64,000 bases of DNA from Marinomonas lutimaris (GCF_019426345.1 NZ_JAHLLW010000002.1:1-64000), one strand, 5' to 3'; shown: positions 1-11,263, counted from the first letter of the stretch. The notes: generated by a model not told the origin, from the sequence alone. A program made the numbers and translations.

Positions 1-1
1 G

Positions 2-3000
2 ACCATCGACGACGCGCAAGATGCGCCAGTGGTGAGCATCGTTAGTACGGCGGTTAATGCGGACGGTGACACTGTGATTGAAGGTCAAGGCGCGGTGTTC
101 ACCGTGACGTTAAGCAATGAAAGCACCTCGGATCAAACGTACGACTTCAGCTTGACGAACGGCACAGCGGGCAGCGACGACTACGACACAGACCTGTCGA
201 ACGTGACGTTCAGCGGTGGTGTCACTTACGATGCGGACAGTGGCAAGATCACAGTCCCAGCGGGCGTGACCGAGTTCACGGCGACGGTCGCGACGACCGA
301 TGACACGATCGACGAAGCGAATGAAACGTTCACGTTGAATGTGGGCGGCGAGAGCGGCACAGCGACGATTATAGACAACGACTTAGATACGCCAAAGGTG
401 TCTATTATTGACGATGTTGATAATGATGAATTTATTAGTAAAGCTGAATTGGGTGATGATAACGTTCAAGTTGAGGTGGCTGTAAATGGTGAGAAGTTGC
501 AGCTTGGAGGTGTTGTTACTCTTACGATTGCTAATGGTGATGGTCAGGAACGTACAGTTTCTTTGTCTCTGAATGTTAATGGTGATTTAGTTGATGAGAA
601 CGGCACTCCTCAAATTTCGTTTAGTTATAGTGATGGAGTTATAGCATGGACTGAAAATGTCATGGACGGAGATGCCATAACCGTATCTGCCTTCCAGACA
701 GATGCTCATGGTAATCAATCTGCAATAGGTGCTGATACTGCAACTGTTGATATAACAGCTACAGAAGCTCCAACCGTTACAATCACGGAAGATGTTAATA
801 ATGATGGTGTAATTAGTAATGCTGAACTAGTAGGTAAAGTAAATGTCGAGATAGGTTTGCCAACAGGTGCAGTTGCTGGTGATACTTTAACCGTAACTGG
901 GCAAGAGCCTATGGTATTGACGGAGGAGCAAATAACGGCTGGAAAAGTGCAGTTTGAGTTTGATCGTCTTAAAGATGGTTCTACCTTGGTAGTTGATGCA
1001 ACTGTTACTGATAAAGCCGGTAATGTTTCTGAACCGGGAACAGACAGTGCGAAATTTGATACTTTAACTATCGCTTATATAAATGATAATGGCGCTCCAA
1101 TAGAGGGTGATAATGCTGAATTTATTGTCACTCTGACTCAAGCTACAAGTTCTGATGTGACGATCAAGTTATTACCTACCTTCGATAGCGCTGCAAGTGC
1201 TGATGATGTTGATCTTCAGAATATGACTGCTAGTTATGTTAATTCATCTGGTGATACGGTGATGTTATCTATAACTGAAAATGGAAATGTGACCATCCCT
1301 GCTGGTGTGATTTCTATAAATATCAGCATCCCAATAGTTGATGATGCCATTGTTGAAGGGGTAGAGCATTTCAAATTAGCTATCAAGGGGGTAGATGGTG
1401 TTGTTGCCTCTGATTCCGCAACAATTGGTATCATTGACAATGATTTCTCTGACGGTGATGAAAATGTTTCCACTGCTGAAGATCATGTGACATCAGGTAA
1501 TGTGCTTAATAATGTTACTAATCTAGCTAGCATTTTTACGGTCTCAGTCAGCTCTTTTACTGTGAATGGGCAGACTTATAGTCTGACGGATTCCGATTCT
1601 AAGATAGCTACTATTTCTGGTGTTGGTACCTTTACTCTTTCTGCTGATGGTGGTTATAGCTTCATCCCTGAACAAGATTATAACGGTTCTGTGCCTGACA
1701 TTTCATATACTGTTACTAATGGCTCTGGTACGGATGTTACTTCCACCTTGTCTATTGAGGTTACAGCTGTTGATGATGTGACAGTGACTGTTAGCGATAA
1801 AGGATTGACTAATGAAGATACAACTCTTTCTGTAAATGCGGCAAACGGCGTTCTGTCTAATGATTCAGATGTAGATAGTGCTTTTACTGTTGCAACGTAT
1901 TCTATAAATAATGTTACTTATCAAGCTGGTGACACGGTTGTAGTCAAAGGTTCTGGTGATGATTCGGATAAAGACATCGGTTCGTTAACACTTCGAGCAG
2001 ATGGTTCTTATGAATTTGTGCCAGCTGCTGATTGGTCTGGTGATGTTCCGACGGTTAGCTATACAACATCTACAGGCGAAAGTGCGGATTTGGATATTAA
2101 TGTCGTTCCAGTTGCTGATGCACCTAAGGTCGAGCTTACTATAACGGCTTCAGAATCGAATGAAGGCTCTAATACTGGTGGCATTACTCAAGTTAACGGT
2201 GGTAGTGGTCAACCAGGTGGTTTTGATGTTCAAAACGGCCAAATTATCAAAATTGGTGATGGCGTTCGTGTGTGGTTGACTAAAGGTGATTCAGTACCAG
2301 AAATTGCAAACCCAGACTCTGAACATCCTGGCGTAGTAGAGTATTACGGGGATGGCAATCCTCATGGGTCTTCAAGTTACGCTGATATATTTGTCGTTCA
2401 TCCAGATAGCGGTTGGTTCTATACACAGTCTGATTGGAATGGGCGTGAGGAGTTGAGAGATCTTAATTCTGTATTAGGTGGATCTGTTTCTCAGCAGAGT
2501 CCTGATGCAATGAAGGATTATATTTTCTTATCAGGTGATACTACAGGTTTTGATGTAAGTTTCGGTCCAAATAATAGAAATGGTAATTTTAATACTATCG
2601 ACAGTATTGTTGTTAAATATGATAACCAAACATTGATTAGTGGCAGCAATCAAATAGAAGGTGTTATCTATGGTAATGGTACACTTGACGGCCCTAATCA
2701 AGATGACACAACAATTGAAACAATAGCTACTAGCCAAGAGTTTTTGGTTGATGTATCTGCTGAACTTACTGATACGGATGGTAGTGAAACACTTTCTGGT
2801 ATTACGCTCTCTGGTATTCCTGATGGTGTTGATGTTGAGCTTGTTGGAGCGCGTGCAGGCGTTACTCTTACTCTTGGTGATACAGGTTGGGTTATTAGTA
2901 ATCCGGATGGAAAAGATTTAACCGGAATTCAGTTAAAAATGACTGTGCCGCAAAATTCTGATGCGTTCACTATTAGAGCGGAAGCTATAACGACAGAGAA

Positions 3001-6000
3001 AGTAGGCGGCAGTACTGCTGTTGGATCTTATGCAGCTGAATTTGTTGATACTGATACAGTTCCAACTATTACTGTTAATAATGAAGCCCTTGCTAAACTT
3101 AATGTGCTTACGGATGACTCAGATCTAGTTGCTGAGAATTCTGTTTCTGCTACTACGACTGATTTTTCTAAAGTGTTCGATATCGGTTACGGTACGGATG
3201 GCCGTGGTGATGTTGCTTATGAAATTAAGCTTGCAGAATCTTCAGTTGCCACTGGCTTTACTGTATCCAGGACGGGTGAAGAGATTAGTTTGTCATTAGA
3301 TGGCGGTAAATTAGTTGGTTTGACAGAAAGTGGAACGAAGGTATTCGAAGTTACTGTTGATGGTGATGGCAAGGTCTCTATGATCCAATATCAAGCAGTT
3401 TCACACCCTGATACGAACAGCTCTGATGAACAGGTTTCATTGAAAGATTTGGGTGTTAAATTAGCTATAACAGCTGCAGATGGAGACAGTAATACGTCAG
3501 CAGGAGATTTGGGTTATGTTGAGGTTGATCTTGGTTCACATCTTAAATTTGAAGATGACGGTGTCACTATTTCTCAAAATGAGCCGGCAGAGGGTTACCA
3601 TGTCTCGACGCAAGGCGTAACTCAAGTTGTCACTGGTAGTTATAGCTTCGCGGTAACTGGTGCGGCATGGAGCCCTTCCGATTCTGCGAACTCAGGACAT
3701 ACTGTTAATGGATCTATATATCAAGCTGATGGGTTTACCATTCAAGCTATTGGGTTTGATACAAATGGCAACCTAACCCAAGCGCAAGTCTTCCAAACAG
3801 ATTATCGTGGTCTGTCTGTTTATAGTCCTGAAGCCTCATCTTCTATTGACGAGCTAGCAAGTGAAATTTCTATTCGAAATGGTCAATCGGAAGAGATTGT
3901 ATTTAAACTTGAGCCTGGACATTTAGCATTTGGTATTAATGCGCAATTAAGTTCTCTTTTCATCAGTGGTGAACAAGGTGATGCAGCGAATGAAATTGCA
4001 AAAGCAGTATTTTATCGTGATGGTAAAGAAGTGGGTTCTACGACTAACTTTACTGCGGATTCATTAGGTGGTCATTTGACGACAGATTTAACCTCAATTC
4101 CGGGCGGTTTTGATGAGGTGCATTTCATTGCAGTTGATAACGGAACGAACTCCAATAATGCGACTAATAGTGATTTTGCTATACAGTCTATTTCTTTTAT
4201 CGGGGTCGATTCTGCTCAGCCTATCGCAAGTGCAACTGGTCAAGTAACCGCAAGCTCAGCTGATGGTATTAGTGATTTCAAATTAACTGGCTTGGTCGAT
4301 GATTTAGGTTATACCGTTACTCTTAGTGATGATGGCCATACCCTTACAGCGAAAGATACTGATGATCATAAAGTATTTGAAGTTAAGTTAAGTGAAAAAA
4401 CAGGCGCTTGGGATATTCTGCAATATCAGAATATAGCTAAAGATATTCAGTTTACAATAGCGGCTATCGATAGTGATGGGGATAGTGCAACCACTACAGT
4501 TAAGCTTGAATTAGCTGGTGTTGCTAGTGAAGCTCCCACTGTTGAAATTACCGAAGATTCGAATAATGATGGCGTGATTAGTGCTGATGAATTGAATGGT
4601 GCAATTGATGTAAAAGTGACTTTGCCAGAAGGTGCAGTGGTTGGTAATACGATTACGGTAAGTAATGGAACAACAAGTACTAGTATCGTATTGAATGCGG
4701 CCTCTATTGCAGCGGGGTTTGTGGCGACAACATTTGCGAACCCTGGGGAAGGCAAAGATATCAATGTCAGTGCGACACTTAGTGATAGGTATGGCAATAC
4801 TTCTGATACTGGTACGGATAGCGCGACAATTCATACCGCAGTTTCTGTATCGGAAGAAGGTTTGGTTAATGGCAACCCTGATAATCTAGGGAATCCGGAT
4901 ACGACAAATAGCGCAACCACATCAGGTAAGTTCTTTGTTCATGAGAGTGATAATTTACCGGTATCGTTAGTTCTACCGAACGAAGATATACAATTGAAAT
5001 CAGGTGGAGTGGAGCTGACTTGGACGTTGAGCGATGATGGTCATACGTTAACAGGATCAGCTGGAGACAAAACCATTTTGGTCGTTACATTGAACGGAGA
5101 TCTTGATAGTTCAGGAAAAGGCTCTTATAGCGTGACGTTGGAAGGAGCTCTAGATCAACCTTCGGCTGGTGAGGAAGACACTGTTTCTGTGCCGTTCGAG
5201 ATTAAAGTGGGTGATGGATTAGCTGTAACGACACAAACAGTTACTGTGTCTATTGAAGACGATTCACCTAGTGCTGTAACAATGAATGCGACGTTTAATT
5301 TAGAAGGGGTGGATTCCTACTCTGTTAGTAATTTGGCTGCTGGTTTTTCTTCTTCTTATTATTACGATCGCAATGGTAATAATAACTCTGATGGGATGCA
5401 GTTTAATAACACAGACAATGATTCATATCAGGATGCGATAATTTGGGGGAAAACATCTGACTCGGATAGCATATATAGTAGTGTTGTCGTTAGTGAATCG
5501 GTTGCACATAGCAATGTTTCAATTGATGATGAGGTAATTGTCGCTTCGATTACCCATAGAAATAATGCGACTTCTCAGAGTGAGGATTCATTTTCGCACT
5601 CAAACTTTAATGTGGATGTCACCTTGACCATTGGTGGCAAGCAAATCACAGTAAATCTATCATCATTGTTAACTATTAATGAAACGGCGAATAACACGAC
5701 TAACAGCGGAGATGTTTTAACGCTAGAAAATAGCAGTAAGACAATTATTGTCGGTGGTGTTAGTTATAATGTTTACCTTGATGGTTTCTTGGTGAATGGC
5801 GCTATAACAAATACTGTTACAACACCTGAAAATAAAACAGTCACCTATAATATAGCTGCTCATGTTGAGCCTATTGGCTCAGTCTTAACGAGTTCCATGT
5901 CAGGTATGCTTGAAATAGATGCTGGTGCGGATGGCTTAGATAAAGTGATAGAAAATACGACCAGTAACAACAATGGAACCTTTGTTACTAACTCAAATGG

Positions 6001-6979
6001 AAGCTATGTCTTTACTGCCAGTGCTGCACTTATTGGTTCTTTAGGAAAAGGGCACTCTAAAGTTGTGAGCTATCAATATACAGTGATTGATAACGACGGC
6101 GATTCTGTTCTTAACACCATCAATATTACTGTAAATGGAACAGGTAGTACGGTTACTGAGTCAAGTGATACTACTTTTGAAGATATGAGCCATTTGGTTG
6201 ATCAAGTATATGCAGGAACCTCTTCAATACAAACAGGAGCTGGTTATGATGGAAATATATTTAATACAAATTGGAATGATGGTGGTTGGAGTAATACCCT
6301 TTATGGTGGCGACTCTAGTTTATTGAAGAGTGGCAATGATACTATCCATGGTAACGGCGGGAACGATACTATATATGGTAGGGGCGGTAACGACCTTCTT
6401 ACTGGTGATGATGGTAATGATTGGATAGATGGTGGAAGTGGCAACGACAGCATAAGCGGCGGAGCAGGAAGCGATGAGCTTTATGGAGGTTCTGGTAATG
6501 ACTTGTTAGATGGCGGAAGTGGTAATGATTACCTTTCTGGTGGAGCAGGCAATGACATCTTAATTGGTGGCGCTGGTGATGATTCGTTACTTGGCGGCGA
6601 TGATAATGATGTTCTAATCGGTGGGTCAGGTAATGATACCTTAACTGGTGGGGCAGGAGCTGATTTGTTCGTGTTAAATAATGCTTCGATCGATACCATT
6701 ACTGACTTCAATGCTAAGGACGATGCGCTAGATTTAACAGATCTTCTGACTGGCGTAGCTGGTGACCCAGGTGCTGATGCGTCCGCAGATGCGATTGCGA
6801 GCTTCTTGTCAGCTCATGTTACTGTTACGGATAAACATGTAAAAGTGGATGGCAGCGATGTCGCTACATTTGGTTCTGGTTCTAACTTTGATTCAAATGG
6901 AAGTGGCAGTGTTACTGCTGCTGACTCCATCAAAGTCATCTACAACGACCAAGAGTACAACATCAATATTGATGGCTAA
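2..6979 (+). CDS. Giant RTX/Calx-beta adhesin, C-terminal part (5' end outside window)
   Basis: The frame is open to the left edge, so this is only the last ~2,325 residues of a larger secreted surface protein. The first ~125 residues form a Calx-beta/Ig-like extender module ending in an IIDND motif. More Ig-like and cadherin-like modules follow, two of them carrying an Asp-rich NNDGVIS loop (about residues 255 and 1520) that resembles a calcium loop. About twelve RTX nonapeptides (GGxGxDxxx type, for example GGSGNDTL) lie near residues 2110-2220. The C-terminus (ADLFVLN, TITDFN, DALDL, then a tail rich in small residues) matches type I secretion signals of LapA-like adhesins. No Cys-rich or transmembrane segment is seen. 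Role inferred from the family: calcium-dependent attachment or biofilm formation after export through an ABC/MFP/TolC channel. The transporter genes are not in this window. The first ~390 bp are visibly more GC-rich than the rest. Confidence 0.9.
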   Translation, partial: TIDDAQDAPVVSIVSTAVNADGDTVIEGQGAVFTVTLSNESTSDQTYDFSLTNGTAGSDDYDTDLSNVTFSGGVTYDADSGKITVPAGVTEFTATVATTDDTIDEANETFTLNVGGESGTATIIDNDLDTPKVSIIDDVDNDEFISKAELGDDNVQVEVAVNGEKLQLGGVVTLTIANGDGQERTVSLSLNVNGDLVDENGTPQISFSYSDGVIAWTENVMDGDAITVSAFQTDAHGNQSAIGADTATVDITATEAPTVTITEDVNNDGVISNAELVGKVNVEIGLPTGAVAGDTLTVTGQEPMVLTEEQITAGKVQFEFDRLKDGSTLVVDATVTDKAGNVSEPGTDSAKFDTLTIAYINDNGAPIEGDNAEFIVTLTQATSSDVTIKLLPTFDSAASADDVDLQNMTASYVNSSGDTVMLSITENGNVTIPAGVISINISIPIVDDAIVEGVEHFKLAIKGVDGVVASDSATIGIIDNDFSDGDENVSTAEDHVTSGNVLNNVTNLASIFTVSVSSFTVNGQTYSLTDSDSKIATISGVGTFTLSADGGYSFIPEQDYNGSVPDISYTVTNGSGTDVTSTLSIEVTAVDDVTVTVSDKGLTNEDTTLSVNAANGVLSNDSDVDSAFTVATYSINNVTYQAGDTVVVKGSGDDSDKDIGSLTLRADGSYEFVPAADWSGDVPTVSYTTSTGESADLDINVVPVADAPKVELTITASESNEGSNTGGITQVNGGSGQPGGFDVQNGQIIKIGDGVRVWLTKGDSVPEIANPDSEHPGVVEYYGDGNPHGSSSYADIFVVHPDSGWFYTQSDWNGREELRDLNSVLGGSVSQQSPDAMKDYIFLSGDTTGFDVSFGPNNRNGNFNTIDSIVVKYDNQTLISGSNQIEGVIYGNGTLDGPNQDDTTIETIATSQEFLVDVSAELTDTDGSETLSGITLSGIPDGVDVELVGARAGVTLTLGDTGWVISNPDGKDLTGIQLKMTVPQNSDAFTIRAEAITTEKVGGSTAVGSYAAEFVDTDTVPTITVNNEALAKLNVLTDDSDLVAENSVSATTTDFSKVFDIGYGTDGRGDVAYEIKLAESSVATGFTVSRTGEEISLSLDGGKLVGLTESGTKVFEVTVDGDGKVSMIQYQAVSHPDTNSSDEQVSLKDLGVKLAITAADGDSNTSAGDLGYVEVDLGSHLKFEDDGVTISQNEPAEGYHVSTQGVTQVVTGSYSFAVTGAAWSPSDSANSGHTVNGSIYQADGFTIQAIGFDTNGNLTQAQVFQTDYRGLSVYSPEASSSIDELASEISIRNGQSEEIVFKLEPGHLAFGINAQLSSLFISGEQGDAANEIAKAVFYRDGKEVGSTTNFTADSLGGHLTTDLTSIPGGFDEVHFIAVDNGTNSNNATNSDFAIQSISFIGVDSAQPIASATGQVTASSADGISDFKLTGLVDDLGYTVTLSDDGHTLTAKDTDDHKVFEVKLSEKTGAWDILQYQNIAKDIQFTIAAIDSDGDSATTTVKLELAGVASEAPTVEITEDSNNDGVISADELNGAIDVKVTLPEGAVVGNTITVSNGTTSTSIVLNAASIAAGFVATTFANPGEGKDINVSATLSDRYGNTSDTGTDSATIHTAVSVSEEGLVNGNPDNLGNPDTTNSATTSGKFFVHESDNLPVSLVLPNEDIQLKSGGVELTWTLSDDGHTLTGSAGDKTILVVTLNGDLDSSGKGSYSVTLEGALDQPSAGEEDTVSVPFEIKVGDGLAVTTQTVTVSIEDDSPSAVTMNATFNLEGVDSYSVSNLAAGFSSSYYYDRNGNNNSDGMQFNNTDNDSYQDAIIWGKTSDSDSIYSSVVVSESVAHSNVSIDDEVIVASITHRNNATSQSEDSFSHSNFNVDVTLTIGGKQITVNLSSLLTINETANNTTNSGDVLTLENSSKTIIVGGVSYNVYLDGFLVNGAITNTVTTPENKTVTYNIAAHVEPIGSVLTSSMSGMLEIDAGADGLDKVIENTTSNNNGTFVTNSNGSYVFTASAALIGSLGKGHSKVVSYQYTVIDNDGDSVLNTINITVNGTGSTVTESSDTTFEDMSHLVDQVYAGTSSIQTGAGYDGNIFNTNWNDGGWSNTLYGGDSSLLKSGNDTIHGNGGNDTIYGRGGNDLLTGDDGNDWIDGGSGNDSISGGAGSDELYGGSGNDLLDGGSGNDYLSGGAGNDILIGGAGDDSLLGGDDNDVLIGGSGNDTLTGGAGADLFVLNNASIDTITDFNAKDDALDLTDLLTGVAGDPGADASADAIASFLSAHVTVTDKHVKVDGSDVATFGSGSNFDSNGSGSVTAADSIKVIYNDQEYNINIDG

Positions 6980-7003
6980 TCTTGCTCTGACATAGAGACC
7001 ACT

Positions 7004-7036
7004 AAAAAGGCCGAATCGTTTTTCGATTCGGCCTTT
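7004..7036. terminator. Bidirectional rho-independent terminator
   Basis: AAAAAGGCCGAATCG pairs with CGATTCGGCCTTTTT around a short T-rich loop. The stem is flanked by A and T runs, so it can stop both the adhesin transcript and the convergent msrA transcript. Confidence 0.9.
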
Positions 7037-7088
7037 TCGTTTCTGTAACTTGTTCAGTTTAGAGAGTGATCTCCCCGTTAACTAAAAA

Positions 7089-7748
7089 CTACACGCCTAA
7101 GCCGATAGGGCAGCTCACGCCAGTTCCAGCTAGTCCGCAGTAACCGTTCGGATTTTTATGAAGATACTGCTGATGATATTCTTCAGCGAAGTAATAAGTT
7201 TCAAGCGGTTCGATTTCTGTGGTGATCATGCCGTGACCTGCAGTAAGTAATTCTTTTTGGAATGCAGCCTTACTAGCTTCAATAATTGGCATATCTTTAT
7301 CATTAGTTGTATAGATAACAGAGCGATATTGGCTGCCTATGTCGTTGCCTTGGCGCATGCCTTGAGTTGGGTCGTGGTTTTCCCAGAAAACCTTAAGCAC
7401 GCCCTCTAGCGAGATAATAGAGGTATCAAACACAACTTGTACGACTTCGCTATGTCCTGTTTGTCCTGAGCAAACTTCTTCATAAGTTGGGTTGGGTGTA
7501 AAGCCGCCAGCATAACCAACAGAAGTGACGATAACGCCGGGAGTATTCCATAGTTTGCGCTCGGCACCCCAGAAACAACCCATTCCAAGAATAACCTCGG
7601 ATTCATTAGGTTTTTCAGAGCGGACAAACGGTTCATTGTTGACAACGTGTATACCTGAGATTTTTAAAGGCGTGCTTCTACCGGGTAGGGCATCGGCTTC
7701 AGTGGGGATTGCTGATTTTTTTAGAATGGCTTCAATATTGCTGGGCAT
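7089..7748 (-). CDS. msrA: Peptide methionine-S-sulfoxide reductase MsrA
   Basis: 219 residues, close to the ~212 of the long enterobacterial MsrA form. The catalytic GCFWG motif (nucleophilic Cys) lies near residue 57, with the family blocks [32 protein letters not shown] and [10 protein letters not shown]. The C-terminal GYCGLAGTG and VSCPIG segments supply the resolving cysteines. It reduces methionine-S-sulfoxide in proteins with thioredoxin as donor, in the cytoplasm. A GGAGCC Shine-Dalgarno precedes the ATG. The gene stands alone, convergent with the adhesin gene across the shared terminator. Confidence 0.95.
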   Translation of the reverse strand: MPSNIEAILKKSAIPTEADALPGRSTPLKISGIHVVNNEPFVRSEKPNESEVILGMGCFWGAERKLWNTPGVIVTSVGYAGGFTPNPTYEEVCSGQTGHSEVVQVVFDTSIISLEGVLKVFWENHDPTQGMRQGNDIGSQYRSVIYTTNDKDMPIIEASKAAFQKELLTAGHGMITTEIEPLETYYFAEEYHQQYLHKNPNGYCGLAGTGVSCPIGLGV

Positions 7749-7929
7749 GATTGGCTCCTAACCTATTGGTCGAAAATATTGGATGGCTACCTTTTACCTT
7801 GTGGTAGCGTAGGATACAAGTATTTAAGCTTCTCTATATCTAATTAGAGGCTGAGTCTGTTTGGTATAGGTAGATAATGAGGCAGAAAGAGTTTTTTTCA
7901 ACTAATCCTATCTAGTTCTCTTGCAGCGC

Positions 7930-7964
7930 TTGACTCTTAGATTAATCTACCTATAATACGCACC
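7930..7964 (+). promoter_or_regulatory. Sigma-70 promoter of the tRNA-fMet array with GC-rich discriminator
   Basis: TTGACT (7930-7935), a 16-bp spacer, then TATAAT (7952-7957), followed by a GC-rich stretch (ACGCACC). This arrangement is typical of stringently controlled stable-RNA promoters. It sits about 75 bp before the first mature tRNA. No equally good promoter was found inside the array. Confidence 0.8.
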
Positions 7965-8037
7965 TCGTTGGCAAGGGTTGAGCGAATTAGCTTAACCAAC
8001 AAGAATTGATGAATGATTGTTGTTAACGATGATTAGT

Positions 8038-8114
<77 letters not shown>

Positions 8115-8215
8115 TATTAAAAAAATGGTCGTTGGTTCACTTTTTAATTAAGAAAAGGGCTCCAGCCAAAACTAATCAAATGAAGTTGTTAGTGATGTAA
8201 AGAAAGTTAATTTGT

Positions 8216-8292
<77 letters not shown>

Positions 8293-8367
8293 TTTATATT
8301 TATGTCGTCATATCATTTATTCAGTACTAAAAGATAAAATCTAAACTCTATAAATTGTTTAGTATGT

Positions 8368-8444
8368 CGCGGGATGGAGCAGTCTGGAAGCTCGTCGGGC
8401 TCATAACCCGAAGGTCGTTGGTTCGAATCCGGCTCCCGCAACCA
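8368..8444 (+). tRNA. Initiator tRNA-fMet (CAT), copy 3 of 10
   Basis: Identical to copy 1 except for GGAAG instead of GGTAG in the D-loop (T to A after the conserved GG). It heads the second 152-bp unit. Confidence 0.96.
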
Positions 8445-8519
8445 TTTATATTTATTTAGTCATATAATTTCTTCAGTACTAAAAGATAAAATCTAAACTA
8501 TATAAATTGTTTAGTATGT

Positions 8520-8596
<77 letters not shown>

Positions 8597-8606
8597 TTTT
8601 ACTATA

Positions 8607-8650
8607 GGTCGTTGGTTCACTTTTTGTTAAGAAAAGGGCTCACGCAACCA
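8607..8650 (+). repeat. Degenerate tRNA-fMet 3'-end fragment (copied again at 8870-8913)
   Basis: It retains GGTCGTTGGTTC from the variable/T region and GGGCTC...CGCAACCA from the acceptor end. In between, the T-loop is replaced by an A/T-rich insert (CTTTTTGTTAAGAAAAG) that can form its own hairpin. Related fragments lie at 8128-8170, 8661-8705 (copied at 8924-8968) and 9735-9778. None has an anticodon arm, so none can be a tRNA. Confidence 0.7.
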
Positions 8651-8782
8651 TCTTACAGTAGGTCGTTGGTTCACTTTTTAGTTAATAAAAGGGCTCCAGT
8701 AACCAAGTGAATTTAGTTATCTTGACATATTTTTATCTTTAATTTCTGCATATAAACTATATAAATCAATAGTTTAATCTGT

Positions 8783-8859
<77 letters not shown>

Positions 8860-9045
8860 TTTTACTATAGGTCGTTGGTTCACTTTTTGTTAAGAAAAGG
8901 GCTCACGCAACCATCTTACAGTAGGTCGTTGGTTCACTTTTTAGTTAATAAAAGGGCTCCAGTAACCAAGTGAATTTAGTTATCTTGACATATTTTTATC
9001 TTTAATTTCTGCATATAAACTATATAAATCAATAGTTTAATCTGT

Positions 9046-9122
<77 letters not shown>

Positions 9123-9196
9123 AATATCAGATTTGGTCATACAAATATTCAGAAATACATTACTAAAAAGTAAGCTATATCAATAGTTTAATCTGT

Positions 9197-9273
<77 letters not shown>

Positions 9274-9347
9274 AATATCAGATTTGGTCATACAAATATT
9301 CAGAAATACATTACTAAAAAGTAAGCTATATCAATAGTTTAATCTGT

Positions 9348-9424
<77 letters not shown>

Positions 9425-9498
9425 AATATCAGATTTGGTCATACAAATATTCAGAAATACATTACTAAAAAGTAAGCTATATCAATAGTTTAACTTGT

Positions 9499-9575
<77 letters not shown>

Positions 9576-9649
9576 AATATCAGATTTGGTCATACAAATA
9601 TTCAGAAATACATTACTAAAAAGTAAGCTATATCAATAGTTTAACTTGT

Positions 9650-9726
<77 letters not shown>

Positions 9727-10220
9727 TTTCAAAATTCGTAGGTTCACTTTTAAGTTCAAACAAGTGCTCCCGCAACCATTTCAAAAGTTCGTTTATTCCC
9801 TTTCTTATCAAGAATACTGACTCCCTCAGCCATATTTCAAATTCAAAAGTTTCGCTAAAAGTAATACTATATTTATAGTTTATTTTTTTCGTGATAGTCG
9901 TTCATCTGATGCCACTTTTAATCTCTTAAGTACAGTCGTTCGAAGGTCGTTAGTTCCTTGTTTAATGAAGCTAACTTATGGATGCTGCTGTGTACATCCT
10001 AACTCGTCAACGAAACTTAACGATCAGCGATATGATTGTCTTACCACCACCATTTGATATATCTGTGAATAATAACCAGCCTGTTTATTGTTAGTGACAG
10101 TTGAAAGTGATATCTAAGGTGTTTTTATGCATAACAAACGAAGAATTTTTATCATTTGATCAATTTTTCTAAGTTTTTTGCTATAAATTAAAACCACAAT
10201 AATTGCTTAAAAGGAATTCT
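9727..10220. other. Gene-free stretch after the tRNA array
   Basis: It holds one clear degenerate tRNA-tail fragment (9735-9778) and weaker echoes of it up to about 9970 (for example TCGAAGGTCGTTAGTTCC). Otherwise it is AT-rich sequence leading to the next gene. No coding frame or clear terminator was recognised. Confidence 0.6.
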
Positions 10221-10637
10221 ATGTATCACGGGAGCTGTTTATGCGGGGCGGTAACATTAGAAATTCATGGTGGTATTGATTCCATTATTCACTGCCATTG
10301 CTCTAAGTGCAGAAAAAGCTGCGGCACTGCATATGCGACGAATGGGTTTGTCGCTACAAAAGAGTTAGTGATAAAAACAGGGCAGGAGCTGGTTGCATTT
10401 TATGAGACTTCGCCTGGGAAAAAACGTCACTTTTGCAGGGTGTGTGCTTCCCCAATTTTTAGTAGCAACGAACAATCACCGAATCAACTGCGTTTACGTC
10501 TTGGTATTTTAGATTCTGATATTGATGAAAGACCGCAATCGCATAACTTTGTGTCATCAAGCGCTAATTGGGATGATTTTGATGCCAATTTACCTCGTTA
10601 TGTTGCTCACGAACCAAGTCGGAATAAAAGTAATTAA
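10221..10637 (+). CDS. GFA/CENP-V domain zinc protein
   Basis: 138 residues. The N-terminus (GSCLCGAVTLEI, then HCHCSKCRKSCGTAY) and the later FCRVCASPIFSS give the Cys pairs that bind zinc in the glutathione-dependent formaldehyde-activating enzyme/CENP-V family. Members bind glutathione adducts or have no known substrate; the real substrate cannot be told here. The ATG at 10221 is chosen because AAAGGAA sits 5 nt before it; an in-frame TTG 18 nt upstream has no such signal. It stands alone and converges on the FMN reductase gene. Confidence 0.85.
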   Translation: MYHGSCLCGAVTLEIHGGIDSIIHCHCSKCRKSCGTAYATNGFVATKELVIKTGQELVAFYETSPGKKRHFCRVCASPIFSSNEQSPNQLRLRLGILDSDIDERPQSHNFVSSSANWDDFDANLPRYVAHEPSRNKSN

Positions 10638-10682
10638 AAATGTTTAGGTGAAAATGACAACTCTTTTGCTTTTTAATAATAA

Positions 10683-10722
10683 GCACCACGCATACCCTTA
10701 ATGATCTAAGTATGCGTGGCGC
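10683..10722. terminator. Hairpin between convergent genes
   Basis: CCACGCATAC (10686-10695) pairs with GTATGCGTGG (10710-10719). Only modest T runs follow on either strand, so it is a probable bidirectional terminator. Confidence 0.55.
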
Positions 10723-10740
10723 AATACATTTTCTTAAAGC

Positions 10741-11262
10741 TTAGAGTTTGCTGATTGCTGTAAGTAAGTTCTGGTTAAATGTCTCATCAGTTACGACACC
10801 TTTATTTACATCAAAGTTATCGAAGAAGCTCGGTAGTGATATTGCATTGATTACGTTCGCTGCAAAGTAGGGCGCTGAGGCTTGTGCAGCGGCTAAAACA
10901 CTTTGTGCTCCGCTTGGGCCGGGTGAAGTAGACAGCATTATTACAGGTTTATTTTGGAAGACTTTCATGTCTATTCGAGATGTCCAATCGAACAAGTTTT
11001 TATAAGCCGAGGTATAAGAACCGTTGTATTCGGCGAATGACATCACGATGCTATCGGCCGAGCCTATTGCCTTATAAAAATCATGCGCGAGCTGCGGAAT
11101 GCCTGACTCTTTTTCTCTGTCTTCGCTATAGATTGGCATTTCAAAGTCGTCAATGTCGATTAGTGACACGTCTGCGTTGTTGATTTGCTGGGCAGCATAA
11201 AAAGCCAGTTTCTTGTTGATAGAGTTTTTGCTGTTGCTTGTGCCGAAGGCCAGTACTTTCAT
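10741..11262 (-). CDS. NAD(P)H-dependent FMN reductase family flavoprotein
   Basis: 173 residues with a flavodoxin-like fold. The N-terminal FGTSNSKNSINKKLA is the phosphate-binding loop, SFAEYNGSYTSAYKNLFDW is the flavin-contacting motif, and STSPGPSGAQS is the second loop. This matches the NADPH-dependent FMN reductase/ArsH-like family, which reduces quinones, azo compounds or flavins in the cytoplasm. The start codon lies 1 nt after the MFS gene's stop codon, so the pair is translationally coupled and shares the SoxR-type promoter at 12541-12571. A role in handling redox-cycling compounds is inferred from that context. Confidence 0.88.
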   Translation of the reverse strand: MKVLAFGTSNSKNSINKKLAFYAAQQINNADVSLIDIDDFEMPIYSEDREKESGIPQLAHDFYKAIGSADSIVMSFAEYNGSYTSAYKNLFDWTSRIDMKVFQNKPVIMLSTSPGPSGAQSVLAAAQASAPYFAANVINAISLPSFFDNFDVNKGVVTDETFNQNLLTAISKL

Positions 11263-11263
11263 T

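Noticed and set aside
8720..8760. TTGACA inside the 263-bp tRNA spacers as an internal promoter
   Set aside because: No acceptable -10 hexamer lies at a 15-19 bp distance; the next TATAAA-like sequence is more than 20 bp away.
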